Program-made: the position numbers and the translations under genes
Notes under the pieces: model-generated
Databases searched by the model: none
The model's input: only the letters and a program-made list of their open reading frames with translations
Told to the model about the DNA's origin: nothing
In this document: positions 51,132 to 59,567 of the stretch, in pieces
How positions within the stretch are numbered: position 1 is the stretch's first letter
How the letters are laid out: each line of letters opens with the position of its first letter
Assembly (NCBI RefSeq): GCF_018854015.1
Contig: NZ_JAAXYO010000012.1
Location: forward strand, 43,267 to 107,266
Reading direction: 5' to 3'
Source of the DNA: Igneacidithiobacillus copahuensis
GTDB lineage: Bacteria; Pseudomonadota; Gammaproteobacteria; Acidithiobacillales; Acidithiobacillaceae
DNA length: 64,000 bases

Positions 51132-51911
51132 TCAGTGTCGTTCTGCGAGGAAGCGGATCCCTTCTAGCACCTCGTACAGATCGCGCGCGTCGTAGTCGGC
51201 GCGGACGTCGCGGTAGTCCTTGCGCCCCTGATCGGACCAGACGAGGATGGTTTTCAGCCCCGCCTCGCGGGCGCCAAAAACATCCCGGTACATGTCATTG
51301 CCGACATAAATGGCCTCGGCAGGATGTACCTGTAGGGCATGGCAAGTTTCTTTGAATAGACGGGGATCGGGCTTGCGGTAGCCATAGGCGGAAGAGATGG
51401 TCTTTACCGGGAAATATTTACGGATTTTGGTGATGCGCATTTCTGGTTTGGCAAATTCCACCTGGGCGTCGGAGACAATCCCCAATTGAAATTCACCAAT
51501 AATGGCTTGTAACAGCTCCTTCGCTCCGGGATAGCGTTCGATCATGCGCCGCGACAGGGCCCGATGTAAGCGTACCAGTTCCTTGGCGAGCCGCTCGCGG
51601 CGTTTTTCGATTTCCTGTACCCGATGGTCCCCTTCGCTGGCCACGGACTCCGGGCGAAAATGCTTGGAGCCGGAACGCAGAATTTCCCGCCAGACGGCGC
51701 GGGCATCCATCTCGGGGTAGGTCTCGGCGGAATTGCGTTTCTGTTGCTTGGCGAGATCGAAATAGCGTTCGCGCAGGCTATCGGGGCGGGTATGTATGCG
51801 GTGGTAGCTCAGATAGCGGGACAGTGCCCAGTAGATTTCTCCCTGGGTTTCATCGGTTTCGATATGGATGAGGGTGCCATACAGATCGAAAAGAACGGCG
51901 CGTATACTCAT
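51132..51911 (-). CDS. HAD-family hydrolase
   Basis: A 259-residue haloacid-dehalogenase-type phosphatase. Motif I is VLFDLYGTLI, with Tyr where the second Asp usually is, a pattern seen in part of the family; motif II is GIVSDAQ, the Lys motif lies in GYRKPDPRLF and motif IV is IYVGNDMYRDVFGA. The cap is helical and basic. GGGAGA precedes the ATG. It starts 3 bases after the phosphotransferase gene stops, so the two are one operon and may act on the same phosphorylated metabolite. Confidence 0.8.
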   Translation of the reverse strand: MSIRAVLFDLYGTLIHIETDETQGEIYWALSRYLSYHRIHTRPDSLRERYFDLAKQQKRNSAETYPEMDARAVWREILRSGSKHFRPESVASEGDHRVQEIEKRRERLAKELVRLHRALSRRMIERYPGAKELLQAIIGEFQLGIVSDAQVEFAKPEMRITKIRKYFPVKTISSAYGYRKPDPRLFKETCHALQVHPAEAIYVGNDMYRDVFGAREAGLKTILVWSDQGRKDYRDVRADYDARDLYEVLEGIRFLAERH

Positions 51912-51914
51912 GAT

Positions 51915-52907
51915 TTATCTCCCCAGGCAAGCAATGGCCTCATGGACAAGGATGTGGGCGGTGTGATCGCCGAGATAGCTGTTGCGCGCAATGCGCAACA
52001 AGGTAAGACTCATATAAAAAGGCAGCCGTTGGGTAATGGCACGAAAGGCTGCGGGCTGCTCCGGAAAATGACGGCTGTATTCCCAGAGAAAATGACCGAT
52101 GTAATTTTCCGCCACGCCGCCATCATTGTGCTGCCGCAGTGCCCAGTGTTTCAGCTCGCCAGCAATCATCCCCAGATCATAGGCGCGATCGCCGAAGTGG
52201 GAGCGCTCGAAATCGATGGCGGTCAGCTGGTGATGACCCGTCACCAGGAAGTTCGCCGGGGTAGCATCGCCATGCAGGCGCACGCAGTGGTCCGCGTACA
52301 TGGCCGGATCGTCCGCCCACCGTTGACGCAGGACATAGAGGCGATCGACCTCTGACTGTTTGGCGCGGCCGCGGCGCCAGAGGCGGGCGACGATCTTGTC
52401 GAAGTAGGGAAACACCTCGCGAAAGCGTACCGCATCGCCGCGTACGTTATGGTTGTGCAGCCGCGCGAGGAAATACGCGAGGTCGGAAAGGCTATGGTAC
52501 ATCTCCTGATCGTCTTGGCCGGGGTGAGTGCGCGCCCAGATGCGATGCAGGGGTTCGCCCAGCACGTAACACTCAAAGAGGACATCGGCAAAAGCGGGAT
52601 TGACGCCGAGCGGCTGGACCACGCGATGTTGGCCGTGACCAAGGCCATTACCATGCAACAGGGATAAGACCTGGAATTCGTGCTGCGCCGCGGCGGCATT
52701 GTCATGACCGTGATGACGCTCAAAAAATTTTCCGAGCACGCGCCGCCGATAGCGCCGATCTTCGTATAGATATACGGCGTTGGAGCCGTTGAGGGCAAAG
52801 ACGCGAAAGCCCTTGCTTGGCTCGATGCCCAGCTCGGCAACAAAAATCTGGTGATACAGATAATCGTAGAGGGGATCGTTCCGCTGCAGGTGTCCCAAAT
52901 AGTGCAC
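51915..52907 (-). CDS. Aminoglycoside-phosphotransferase-like small-molecule kinase
   Basis: A 330-residue APH/choline-kinase-fold protein. The catalytic loop is LHGDATPANFLV and the metal-binding motif TAIDFERSHFGDRAYDLGMI; the N-lobe has VYLYEDRRYRRRVLGKFFE. A GTG at 52907 is chosen because GGGGAGG lies six bases before it; in-frame ATGs at 52931 and 52949 lack such a site. The fold phosphorylates sugars, amino alcohols or antibiotics. Its HAD neighbour suggests a kinase/phosphatase pair, with an unknown substrate. Confidence 0.75.
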   Translation of the reverse strand: MHYLGHLQRNDPLYDYLYHQIFVAELGIEPSKGFRVFALNGSNAVYLYEDRRYRRRVLGKFFERHHGHDNAAAAQHEFQVLSLLHGNGLGHGQHRVVQPLGVNPAFADVLFECYVLGEPLHRIWARTHPGQDDQEMYHSLSDLAYFLARLHNHNVRGDAVRFREVFPYFDKIVARLWRRGRAKQSEVDRLYVLRQRWADDPAMYADHCVRLHGDATPANFLVTGHHQLTAIDFERSHFGDRAYDLGMIAGELKHWALRQHNDGGVAENYIGHFLWEYSRHFPEQPAAFRAITQRLPFYMSLTLLRIARNSYLGDHTAHILVHEAIACLGR

Positions 52908-53022
52908 GGCCCGCCTCCCCGTTACGATCATCGGCTTCGAGTTTAGCATGGCCGCGAGCGGGAAGCCCGCCCCGGCGGTTTTGTGGCATACTCTTGGTTT
53001 CCGCAATTCCAGGCAGGTGCTT

Positions 53023-54360
53023 ATGTTTGCTCTTGATCTTCCGCGCCCCGATACCCTCGCCCGCCGGGCACGCTTGCTCGCACAGATCGGTGAGCGGGGT
53101 GTCCTGGTTCTCCCCACGGCGCGGGAGCAGTTGCGCAATCGGGACGTCGCTTATCCTTTTCGTCCGGATTCAGATTTTTATTATTTGACCGGTTTTGCCG
53201 AGCCGGAGGCAGTGCTGGTGCTGATACCGGGCCATGCGGATGGCGAGCAGATCCTGTTCTGTCGCAGCCGAGACCCCGAGCGGGAAACCTGGGATGGACG
53301 CCGCGCCGGCATCGAGGGCGCAAAGGAGCTTTGTCAGGTCGATCAGTGCCATCCCATTCAAGAGTTGGACGAAATCCTGCCTAAGCTGCTGGAGAATCGT
53401 GATGTGCTGCTCTATCCCATGGGGCGGGAGAGCGACTTTGACGCTCGAGTATTGCGTTGGCGGAATCAGGCGCGCTCACGCAGTCGGCAGGGGATCGGCT
53501 ATCCCCTGGAACTGGTCGATGCGGCTCACTTTCTGGAGGAGATGCGTTTGCACAAGGATGCCGTCGAGCGCGAGCTAATGCGGGCGGCGGCGGGGGTGAG
53601 TGCGGCGGGGCACCGGCATGGCATGCGACAGACGCGGCCGGGGATGATGGAGTATCAGTTGCAGGCCGAAATCGAATATGTGTTTCAACGCCAGGGAGCC
53701 GCGCGCCTAGCTTACTCTAGCATTGTTGGTGGTGGAGCCAATGGCTGCATTCTGCATTATGTAGAAAATCGCGATGAACTGCGCGACGGGGATCTGGTAC
53801 TGGTCGATGCGGGCGCGGAAATTGCGGGCTACGCCGGCGATATCACGCGTACCTGGCCGGTGAATGGGCGTTTTTCCGGGCCGCAACGGGACATTTACAC
53901 CCTGGTGCTGGCGAGTCAGAAGGCCGCCATTGCTGCGGTGCAGGTGGGTCGGCCGGTCAGTGATTACCATGATGCCGCGGTCGAGGTATTGGTGGACGGC
54001 CTGCACGACTTGAAAATTTTGCGGGAGAGTCGCGAGGAAATCCTCGAAAAACAGCTATATCGACCGTTTTATATGCACCGCACCGGCCATTGGCTGGGTA
54101 TGGATGTGCATGATGTGGGGGCGTACCGTCAGGGTACGGAGCCGAGCTGGCGCCCACTCGCGGCGGGGATGGTCTTGACGGTCGAGCCAGGACTGTACTT
54201 TGCCCCTGGTCAGAAGGGGATACCTGCAGCTTATCAAGGTATCGGTATCCGCATCGAGGACGATCTCTTCCTGGATGCGGAAGGCCCGGAGATATTGAGC
54301 GCCGGCGTGCCCAAGGAGATCGACGAGATCGAGGATCTGATGGCCGGGGGGCTGGGTTAA
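53023..54360 (+). CDS. pepP: Xaa-Pro aminopeptidase P
   Basis: A 445-residue M24B metallopeptidase that removes residues preceding proline. An N-terminal creatinase-like domain (RPDSDFYYLTGFAEPEAVL) is followed by the pita-bread fold. The metal ligands are in VLVDAGAEIAGYAGDITRTWP (Asp, Asp), HRTGHWLGMDVHDVGAY (His), TVEPGLYF (Glu) and GIRIEDDLF (Glu). The ATG at 53023 begins MFALDLPRPDTLARRA; upstream in-frame codons lack similarity. It is divergent from the phosphotransferase gene. Confidence 0.95.
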   Translation: MFALDLPRPDTLARRARLLAQIGERGVLVLPTAREQLRNRDVAYPFRPDSDFYYLTGFAEPEAVLVLIPGHADGEQILFCRSRDPERETWDGRRAGIEGAKELCQVDQCHPIQELDEILPKLLENRDVLLYPMGRESDFDARVLRWRNQARSRSRQGIGYPLELVDAAHFLEEMRLHKDAVERELMRAAAGVSAAGHRHGMRQTRPGMMEYQLQAEIEYVFQRQGAARLAYSSIVGGGANGCILHYVENRDELRDGDLVLVDAGAEIAGYAGDITRTWPVNGRFSGPQRDIYTLVLASQKAAIAAVQVGRPVSDYHDAAVEVLVDGLHDLKILRESREEILEKQLYRPFYMHRTGHWLGMDVHDVGAYRQGTEPSWRPLAAGMVLTVEPGLYFAPGQKGIPAAYQGIGIRIEDDLFLDAEGPEILSAGVPKEIDEIEDLMAGGLG

Positions 54361-54369
54361 AACCAGCCC
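54349..54369. terminator. Hairpin at the pepP stop codon
   Basis: GGGCTGG and CCAGCCC pair around GTTAAAA, spanning the pepP TAA stop, between two convergent genes. No T-run follows, so its role is uncertain. Confidence 0.4.
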
Positions 54370-54377
54370 GTACTGGA

Positions 54378-54932
54378 TCAGGAGTCGACCGTCTGGGGTT
54401 GCTGCTTGGGCAGAATGCGCAGCTCGGCGCGCTGGACACCAAAATTCAGAGCTTGTTGCACAGTGCTCATGAGAATGTCGGCAGCCATGTGGTAGCGCGG
54501 ATTCATCACATCCCATACCACACCTTGAACGACCTGCCCGGAACCGAGCAGGATCTCGACGTGTTCGCCGCAGCGGGTACTGCCATTACTGCGGAAGAAC
54601 AGGTCCGGCGAAAGCGCTACCTGATTGGGGCGGGTCGGACCACAGGCCGACATAGCCGGGTTACTGTTGGTTTGCCAGGATACGGCGTTGTAAGCCGATA
54701 CCCGATGCAGGTAGATCAGCTTGTGACCGAGCATCATGGTACCATTGAGAGCAATCTTGGCGGCGTCTTGCGCCTGTAACTGTGCCTGCGTGGCTGCCAA
54801 CTCTGCGCTTTGCTTGTCCATGGCCTGATGCAGCAAGGATACCGGCAAACCTGGCTGAGCCAAGGAAAGCGCATTCGGGATCACCGCTGCCAACAGGGCT
54901 ACGGCAATGCCTGCACTAACTTTTTCCAACAA
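54378..54932 (-). CDS. Exported 3D/RlpA-like double-psi-barrel protein
   Basis: A 184-residue protein with signal peptide (KVSAGIAVALLAAVIPNALSLA). The later part resembles the 3D domain of lytic-transglycosylase-like proteins: RVSAYNAVSWQTNSNP, SACGPTRPNQVALSPDL, and VVWDVMNPRYHMAADI as the Asp-containing end. The domain binds or cleaves peptidoglycan. The usual triad of Asp is partly replaced, so activity is uncertain. The gene follows pepP convergently by 17 bases. Confidence 0.6.
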   Translation of the reverse strand: MLEKVSAGIAVALLAAVIPNALSLAQPGLPVSLLHQAMDKQSAELAATQAQLQAQDAAKIALNGTMMLGHKLIYLHRVSAYNAVSWQTNSNPAMSACGPTRPNQVALSPDLFFRSNGSTRCGEHVEILLGSGQVVQGVVWDVMNPRYHMAADILMSTVQQALNFGVQRAELRILPKQQPQTVDS

Positions 54933-55081
54933 AACGTTCGTCTCCTTTTACCTCGAGGCCCTTTGCATGGCTCGGGTACCTGTTGGTACCTTCTCTCCAG
55001 ATAATGGTTTTCGGGGAGGAGACTATCGCAAAATTATCAATAAAAATCAACGAAATATAAAATATTATAAAAAACAGTTAG

Positions 55082-55837
55082 TTATCGTATCTTCTTGCTG
55101 TAATTGCGATTTTCTTGCACGAGACGGACAAATCCTTGCAACAACAACAGGGGATCGTGCAGTGACTGCGAAAGTTGTGGCTGCAGGAGAACCGCATCGC
55201 CACCGGTCAGAAAGATCCTGCCGTCGGGCCATTCCTGCTGAAAGCCAGCGATGGCTTGGCGAATGGCCGCGAGGGTGCCATACCAGACCCCTGACTGCAT
55301 GCCGCCAATAGTATCGTTTGCCAGGAGTTCCGGGTGTGCCAACGGACTCGTTCGCGGCAGCCGGGCAGTGCTCCGCTGTAGGCAATCCAGTTGGCTTTGC
55401 AGGCCGGGGAGGATCTGCCCACCGAGAAAGCGACCGTGCGCCAGGATATCCATGGTGATGGCAGTACCGGCATCGATGACCAGTGCTGCACCCCCCGCCA
55501 CTTGCTGCCAGGCGCCGATGAGGCAACAGCGGCGATCGAAGCCGAGAGACTGGGGCGGCTGGTAGGCGTTGGGCAGGAGCTGGTGAAAGATTTCCGGGTT
55601 CCAGACTGGCAGATGACAATCCTGGAGTTCCCTCTGCCATGCTTCCTGTACCTCAGGCACGACGCCGCCCAAGAAAATTTCTTCGCTTGCCCACCAGTCT
55701 GCCCATGGCGGGGGCAGTTCGGAACGAATCTGAGCAGGACTGTGCGTGCTGGCAAAGCGTCCGATAGTAAAGCTCCTGCCGCCATCATCGGTATGGGCGA
55801 GGAGGGTGCGAGTGTTGCCGATACTGATGAGGATCAT
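55082..55837 (-). CDS. coaX: Type III pantothenate kinase
   Basis: A 251-residue kinase for the first step of coenzyme A synthesis. The ATP-binding start MILISIGNTRTLLAHTDD, LVIDAGTAITMDIL (catalytic Asp), GGQILPGLQSQL and IFLTGGDAVLL match CoaX. Family members often have DIGNT; here it is SIGNT, so the first Asp is Ser, which could affect catalysis. The ATG at 55837 overlaps the birA stop (ATGA); birA-coaX is a common pair. Confidence 0.88.
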   Translation of the reverse strand: MILISIGNTRTLLAHTDDGGRSFTIGRFASTHSPAQIRSELPPPWADWWASEEIFLGGVVPEVQEAWQRELQDCHLPVWNPEIFHQLLPNAYQPPQSLGFDRRCCLIGAWQQVAGGAALVIDAGTAITMDILAHGRFLGGQILPGLQSQLDCLQRSTARLPRTSPLAHPELLANDTIGGMQSGVWYGTLAAIRQAIAGFQQEWPDGRIFLTGGDAVLLQPQLSQSLHDPLLLLQGFVRLVQENRNYSKKIR

Positions 55838-56757
55838 GGGTGGAGGCGGATTTCGCCGGCATGGACGATGCGTTGCTGGGTGCCATCGTCGATACACAGA
55901 CGACCGTCGTCCTGGATATCGAGCACCTGGCAGGTTTTCCGCTCGCCGCCCAGCGTAAACTCTACCTGCTTGCCGCGTAGGCGATCCGCCTCCCGCCAGC
56001 GCTGGCGAAAGGGCGCGAAAGCGCTGCGTTCCAGCTGCGCGAAATCGACGCGCCACTGCTGGGTGATCGCCAACAGCAATTCCAGTCGGGTCATTCTGCA
56101 GCCAGCCTCGCACAGACTGATTGCCGTGGCGGGCAAGTCAGGATCAGCAAGGACGTTGAGACCGAGGCCGAGCACCCAGCGCTGGCCTTCCGCGCCGTGC
56201 CGCCCTTCAAGGAGCAGACCGGCGACCTTGCGCTGTCCAATCCACAGATCGTTGGGCCATTTGAGCCATAGTGCGGGTATCTGCTCCCGCAAAACCTGAT
56301 AGACCCCGAGGCCGGCAACCACAGGCAATACCTGCGCATAGGCGGCAGAAATTTCCACAACCAGGCTGCAATAGAGATGTTTGCCGAAGCTGGAATGCCA
56401 GTGGCGCCCGCGCTGGCCATGACCGGACCACTGCGCTTCGGCGAGTCCGAGGCGCAGGTGGCTCTCTGCCAGCAGGCGGGTATTGCTGGAGTCGCAAAGT
56501 GGCCAGATGCCAATTTCCTCTTCCCCCAGCTGCAGGGCACTGGCTAAGGCCGGGAGATCCCAAGCCCGCTCCGGATGCTCGAGTTGCCAGGAGCTATTGC
56601 CGGCGATGAGGGGAATGCCCCAGCGTCGCGCTTCTTGCTCTCGCTGCTCGTCGCCAGGCTGACGGGCGACGCGGTGTCCCATGTAGCTCTGCCGCAGGAG
56701 CGCGAGAAATTCTCCGCTCGGGGCTTCAGGAGCGGATATGACCGTCCCCCAGGACAA
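55834..56757 (-). CDS. birA: Biotin-protein ligase BirA
   Basis: A 307-residue ligase that attaches biotin to carboxyl-carrier proteins. The core is clear: SGHGQRGRHWHSSFGKHLY (biotinyl-AMP loop), LWLKWPNDLWIGQRKVAGLL and the C-terminal SH3-like domain (GKQVEFTLGGERKTCQVLD). The N-terminal ~65 residues lie where E. coli BirA has its DNA-binding domain, but I cannot see a convincing helix-turn-helix, so repression of biotin genes is doubtful. The TTG at 56757 lies 32 bases inside proA and is tentative. Confidence 0.88.
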   Translation of the reverse strand: MSWGTVISAPEAPSGEFLALLRQSYMGHRVARQPGDEQREQEARRWGIPLIAGNSSWQLEHPERAWDLPALASALQLGEEEIGIWPLCDSSNTRLLAESHLRLGLAEAQWSGHGQRGRHWHSSFGKHLYCSLVVEISAAYAQVLPVVAGLGVYQVLREQIPALWLKWPNDLWIGQRKVAGLLLEGRHGAEGQRWVLGLGLNVLADPDLPATAISLCEAGCRMTRLELLLAITQQWRVDFAQLERSAFAPFRQRWREADRLRGKQVEFTLGGERKTCQVLDIQDDGRLCIDDGTQQRIVHAGEIRLHP

Positions 56758-57988
56758 TCCATTTCTGCAGGGTCAGTCCCTCCAAACCCACCGGGCCGCG
56801 CACATGCAGGCGATTGGTGGAAATGCCGATCTCTGCTCCCAGGCCATATTCAAAGCCATCAGCGAAGCGAGTGGAGGCATTCACCATGACCGAACTGGAA
56901 TCGACTTCGCGCAAAAAACGCCGCGCATGGCTGTAATTTTCGGTGATGATGCTTTCGGTATGCTGCGAGCTGTAGGTGTTGATATGCTCGATGGCAGCAT
57001 CCAGGCTATCGACAATTTTCAGGGAAAGGATGGCCGCCAGATACTCGGTGCTGTAGTCCTCGTCCGTGGCGGCAACGGCCCCGGGAATGAGGGGCAAAGC
57101 CTCCGGACAGGCACGGATTTCGATCCCTCTCTCCTGTAGTGCACTGGCAATGGGTAGCAGGAGATCGCCAACCCGATCCCGGTGAATGAGCAGGCTTTCC
57201 GCGGTATTACAGGTACCCAGACGCTGGGTCTTGGCATTGACGACCACCTGCAGAGCCTTCTGGCGGTCGGCGTCCTGGTCGACGTAGACATGACAATTGC
57301 CATCGAGGTGCATGATCACCGGCACCGTCGCTTCGTCGCGGATACGGGCGAGCAGCCCCTTGCCGCCGCGGGGAATCACCACATCCACGAAGGTATCCAT
57401 GCGAATCAGGGCACCGACGGCCTCCCGATCGGCCGTGTGTACGTATTGAACGAGGTCCAGGGGCAGGCCGGACTTGCCGAGGGCCGCGCGCAGTCGCTCG
57501 GCAATGGCCATGTTGCTGTTCAGGGACTCAGAGCCCCCGCGCAGAATGACGGCGTTACCCGATTTGACACAGAGTCCGGCGGCATCGGCGGTGACGTTGG
57601 GACGGGATTCGTAGATCATGGCGATGACCCCGAGCGGCATGCGCATGTGCCCCACCTGAATGCCGCTGGGCCGCATCTTCAGATCGGTGATTTCGCCCAC
57701 TGGATCGGGCAGGGCGGCGATCTCCTCCAAACCCTGAGCCATGGCTTCGATCCGCTTCTCATCGAGACGCAGGCGATCAATGAAGGCTTCGTCGCGACCG
57801 GCCTGTTCGGCGTTACGCAGATCCTTGCGGTTGGCGCGCTGCAGGTCATCGGCATCACGGCGCAAAAACGCTGCCATTTGCCGCAGGGCGTCATTCTTCC
57901 GCCCAGGCTCCAGGGCCAGTGCGCGCCGTTGCGCCTGGCGGGCACGCTGGCCGGTGTTCTGCATCAAGCTTTGTAGGTCTTCGGACAT
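56726..57988 (-). CDS. proA: Gamma-glutamyl phosphate reductase
   Basis: A 420-residue enzyme for the second step of proline synthesis, an aldehyde-dehydrogenase fold. The signature region VIPRGGKGLLARIRDEATVP, the catalytic Cys in TQRLGTCNTAESLL, and SSVMVNASTRFADGFEYGLG are intact. GGAGC precedes the ATG at 57988. It overlaps birA by 32 bases and lies 80 bases after holA. proB is not in the window. Confidence 0.96.
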   Translation of the reverse strand: MSEDLQSLMQNTGQRARQAQRRALALEPGRKNDALRQMAAFLRRDADDLQRANRKDLRNAEQAGRDEAFIDRLRLDEKRIEAMAQGLEEIAALPDPVGEITDLKMRPSGIQVGHMRMPLGVIAMIYESRPNVTADAAGLCVKSGNAVILRGGSESLNSNMAIAERLRAALGKSGLPLDLVQYVHTADREAVGALIRMDTFVDVVIPRGGKGLLARIRDEATVPVIMHLDGNCHVYVDQDADRQKALQVVVNAKTQRLGTCNTAESLLIHRDRVGDLLLPIASALQERGIEIRACPEALPLIPGAVAATDEDYSTEYLAAILSLKIVDSLDAAIEHINTYSSQHTESIITENYSHARRFLREVDSSSVMVNASTRFADGFEYGLGAEIGISTNRLHVRGPVGLEGLTLQKWIVLGDGHIRS

Positions 57989-58068
57989 TTTCGCTCCTGG
58001 TTTGGGGCGAGATCATGGCGGTGCCCACTGGATGGGCGCGGCGATGATGTCGCGGGTGAATGGATACT

Positions 58069-59076
58069 TTATTGTGCCGGGACTTTGCTGTTCTGGCAAA
58101 ACTGCAGAGCGAGATCCGCCAGTGCGGGCCAGAGCGGGCGGGCGTCTTGCCCCTTGATGCGGGCATCGATTTCCTGACATTGAAAGAGGGCCTGACGCAG
58201 GCGTTGCCGTGGCAGGCGGCGGGCGGCCCGCTGCAAGCGTTCGCTGCGCGGCGGAAAGAGTCGTTCGCGGCGCAGAATCTCGGCAGTATTGCCTTCCTGT
58301 AGTTGCAGGAGGAGGATGAGGTCGCGGTGCAGGGTCCACAGGATCAGGACCGGCTCGGCTTCTGCATCCCGCAGCCGCCCGAGACTATGCAACACCGCAT
58401 GCGGATTGCCCTGCAGGACGGCATCACTGAGATCGAAAACGGAAAACTGGCTGTTGTCGCCCAGCAGATCGGGCAGATCCACCGCCTCCAGGCGCTGGCC
58501 TGGGTACAGCTCTGCCCAGCGACGAATGGCCTGATCGGCAGCACTCACGTTCCCCAGGCTGCGTTCTGCGAGCAGGGCTATAGCCTCCCGGCTGGCATCG
58601 ACCTGTGCCCGCCGCAGCCGTTCTTCGACCCAACGCGGCCAGTCGCTTGCTTCCGGCGGGTAGAGGATCAACAGGCCCAGGGTTTCACTCTGGTCGAGGG
58701 TTTGAAACCATTTGAGTTTCTGAATGGCAGCGTCAGGCCGGGTACCGGTGAGGAGCAAACGGGTATCCTGCGGCGGGCGCGCCAACCAGAATTCGAGGGC
58801 GGCGAGGGGATCTTTGCCCAGGCGTAGATCAGAGAGCCGCAGCAAAAGGATGCGCGGCTCGGGAAAGAGGGACAGGGCATCGCGTTCTTCGCGCAGGATT
58901 GGCCACGGGTTATCTTGTGGCAAGCGCTGCAGGCGCAGAAACCCTTCCTGCTGCCAACGCTTGCGTACCTGCGTTTCGGCTTCGGCCAATAGGAAAGGTT
59001 CATCGGAAAACAAGGCGTAGGCGAGGACCTTGCCGCGTGCCAGCGCCGTGGGCCAGTCGCGCGCCTTGATGCGCAT
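58069..59076 (-). CDS. holA: DNA polymerase III delta subunit
   Basis: A 335-residue clamp-loader delta subunit, which opens the sliding clamp. The N-terminal ALFSDEPFLLAEAE, then the LFPEPRILLLRLSD interaction region and the C-terminal LGRLRDAEAEPVLILWTLHR match HolA. It lies after lptE and leuS, the same order as in enterobacteria (leuS-lptE-holA). Its ATG overlaps the lptE stop by one base. Confidence 0.92.
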   Translation of the reverse strand: MRIKARDWPTALARGKVLAYALFSDEPFLLAEAETQVRKRWQQEGFLRLQRLPQDNPWPILREERDALSLFPEPRILLLRLSDLRLGKDPLAALEFWLARPPQDTRLLLTGTRPDAAIQKLKWFQTLDQSETLGLLILYPPEASDWPRWVEERLRRAQVDASREAIALLAERSLGNVSAADQAIRRWAELYPGQRLEAVDLPDLLGDNSQFSVFDLSDAVLQGNPHAVLHSLGRLRDAEAEPVLILWTLHRDLILLLQLQEGNTAEILRRERLFPPRSERLQRAARRLPRQRLRQALFQCQEIDARIKGQDARPLWPALADLALQFCQNSKVPAQ

Positions 59077-59567
59077 CAGCGTAGCGCTGGCGCGAGCAAT
59101 ACGCGGCGCAGTACGACCCTTGCAGCCTCGGCGAAGAGCTGCTGCTGACTCTCGATCTGTTGCTCGTTGGTGGCGAGGGGACTGCCGCTGTTGTAGGTAA
59201 AGCTCTGCTCGACCAAGAGCGGTTCCGCCGGCAGCAGGATCTTCTTGCCGCGCTGCACCCAGACGCTGCCGCGCAGGGTATTGAGGAACTCCAAGGCGGC
59301 ACCCGTGCTGGGGCTGATGCTGATGGCCCGTTGGTTGAGGGAGATATTGTCGAGCCGCAGCACGGGACCATCTGCACGGGCAACGTTGCCATCGCGTTCC
59401 AGGGCCCTCTCGACTGCCTGGGCGAGCTGCCCGCCAGCCGGGCCGCTGGCTTCGACGCGCAGGCCCCGGAGTCTGACGGGGATCGTGCTGCCGCCGGGCA
59501 GATGGAATCCACAGCCGCCAAGCAGGGAAAGGCTGCCGAGAGCGATCAGAAATTGTCGGCGCTGCAT
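59076..59567 (-). CDS. lptE: LPS-assembly lipoprotein LptE
   Basis: A 163-residue outer-membrane lipoprotein that plugs the LptD barrel in LPS export. The signal peptide ends with the lipobox LLGGC, followed by GFHLPGG as in other LptE proteins (often GFHLRG). The mature part is an alpha/beta sandwich, ending in a helix rich in Gln and Ala (NEQQIESQQQLFAEAARVVL). One-base overlaps with both leuS and holA (TGATG) show tight coupling. Confidence 0.92.
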   Translation of the reverse strand: MQRRQFLIALGSLSLLGGCGFHLPGGSTIPVRLRGLRVEASGPAGGQLAQAVERALERDGNVARADGPVLRLDNISLNQRAISISPSTGAALEFLNTLRGSVWVQRGKKILLPAEPLLVEQSFTYNSGSPLATNEQQIESQQQLFAEAARVVLRRVLLAPALR

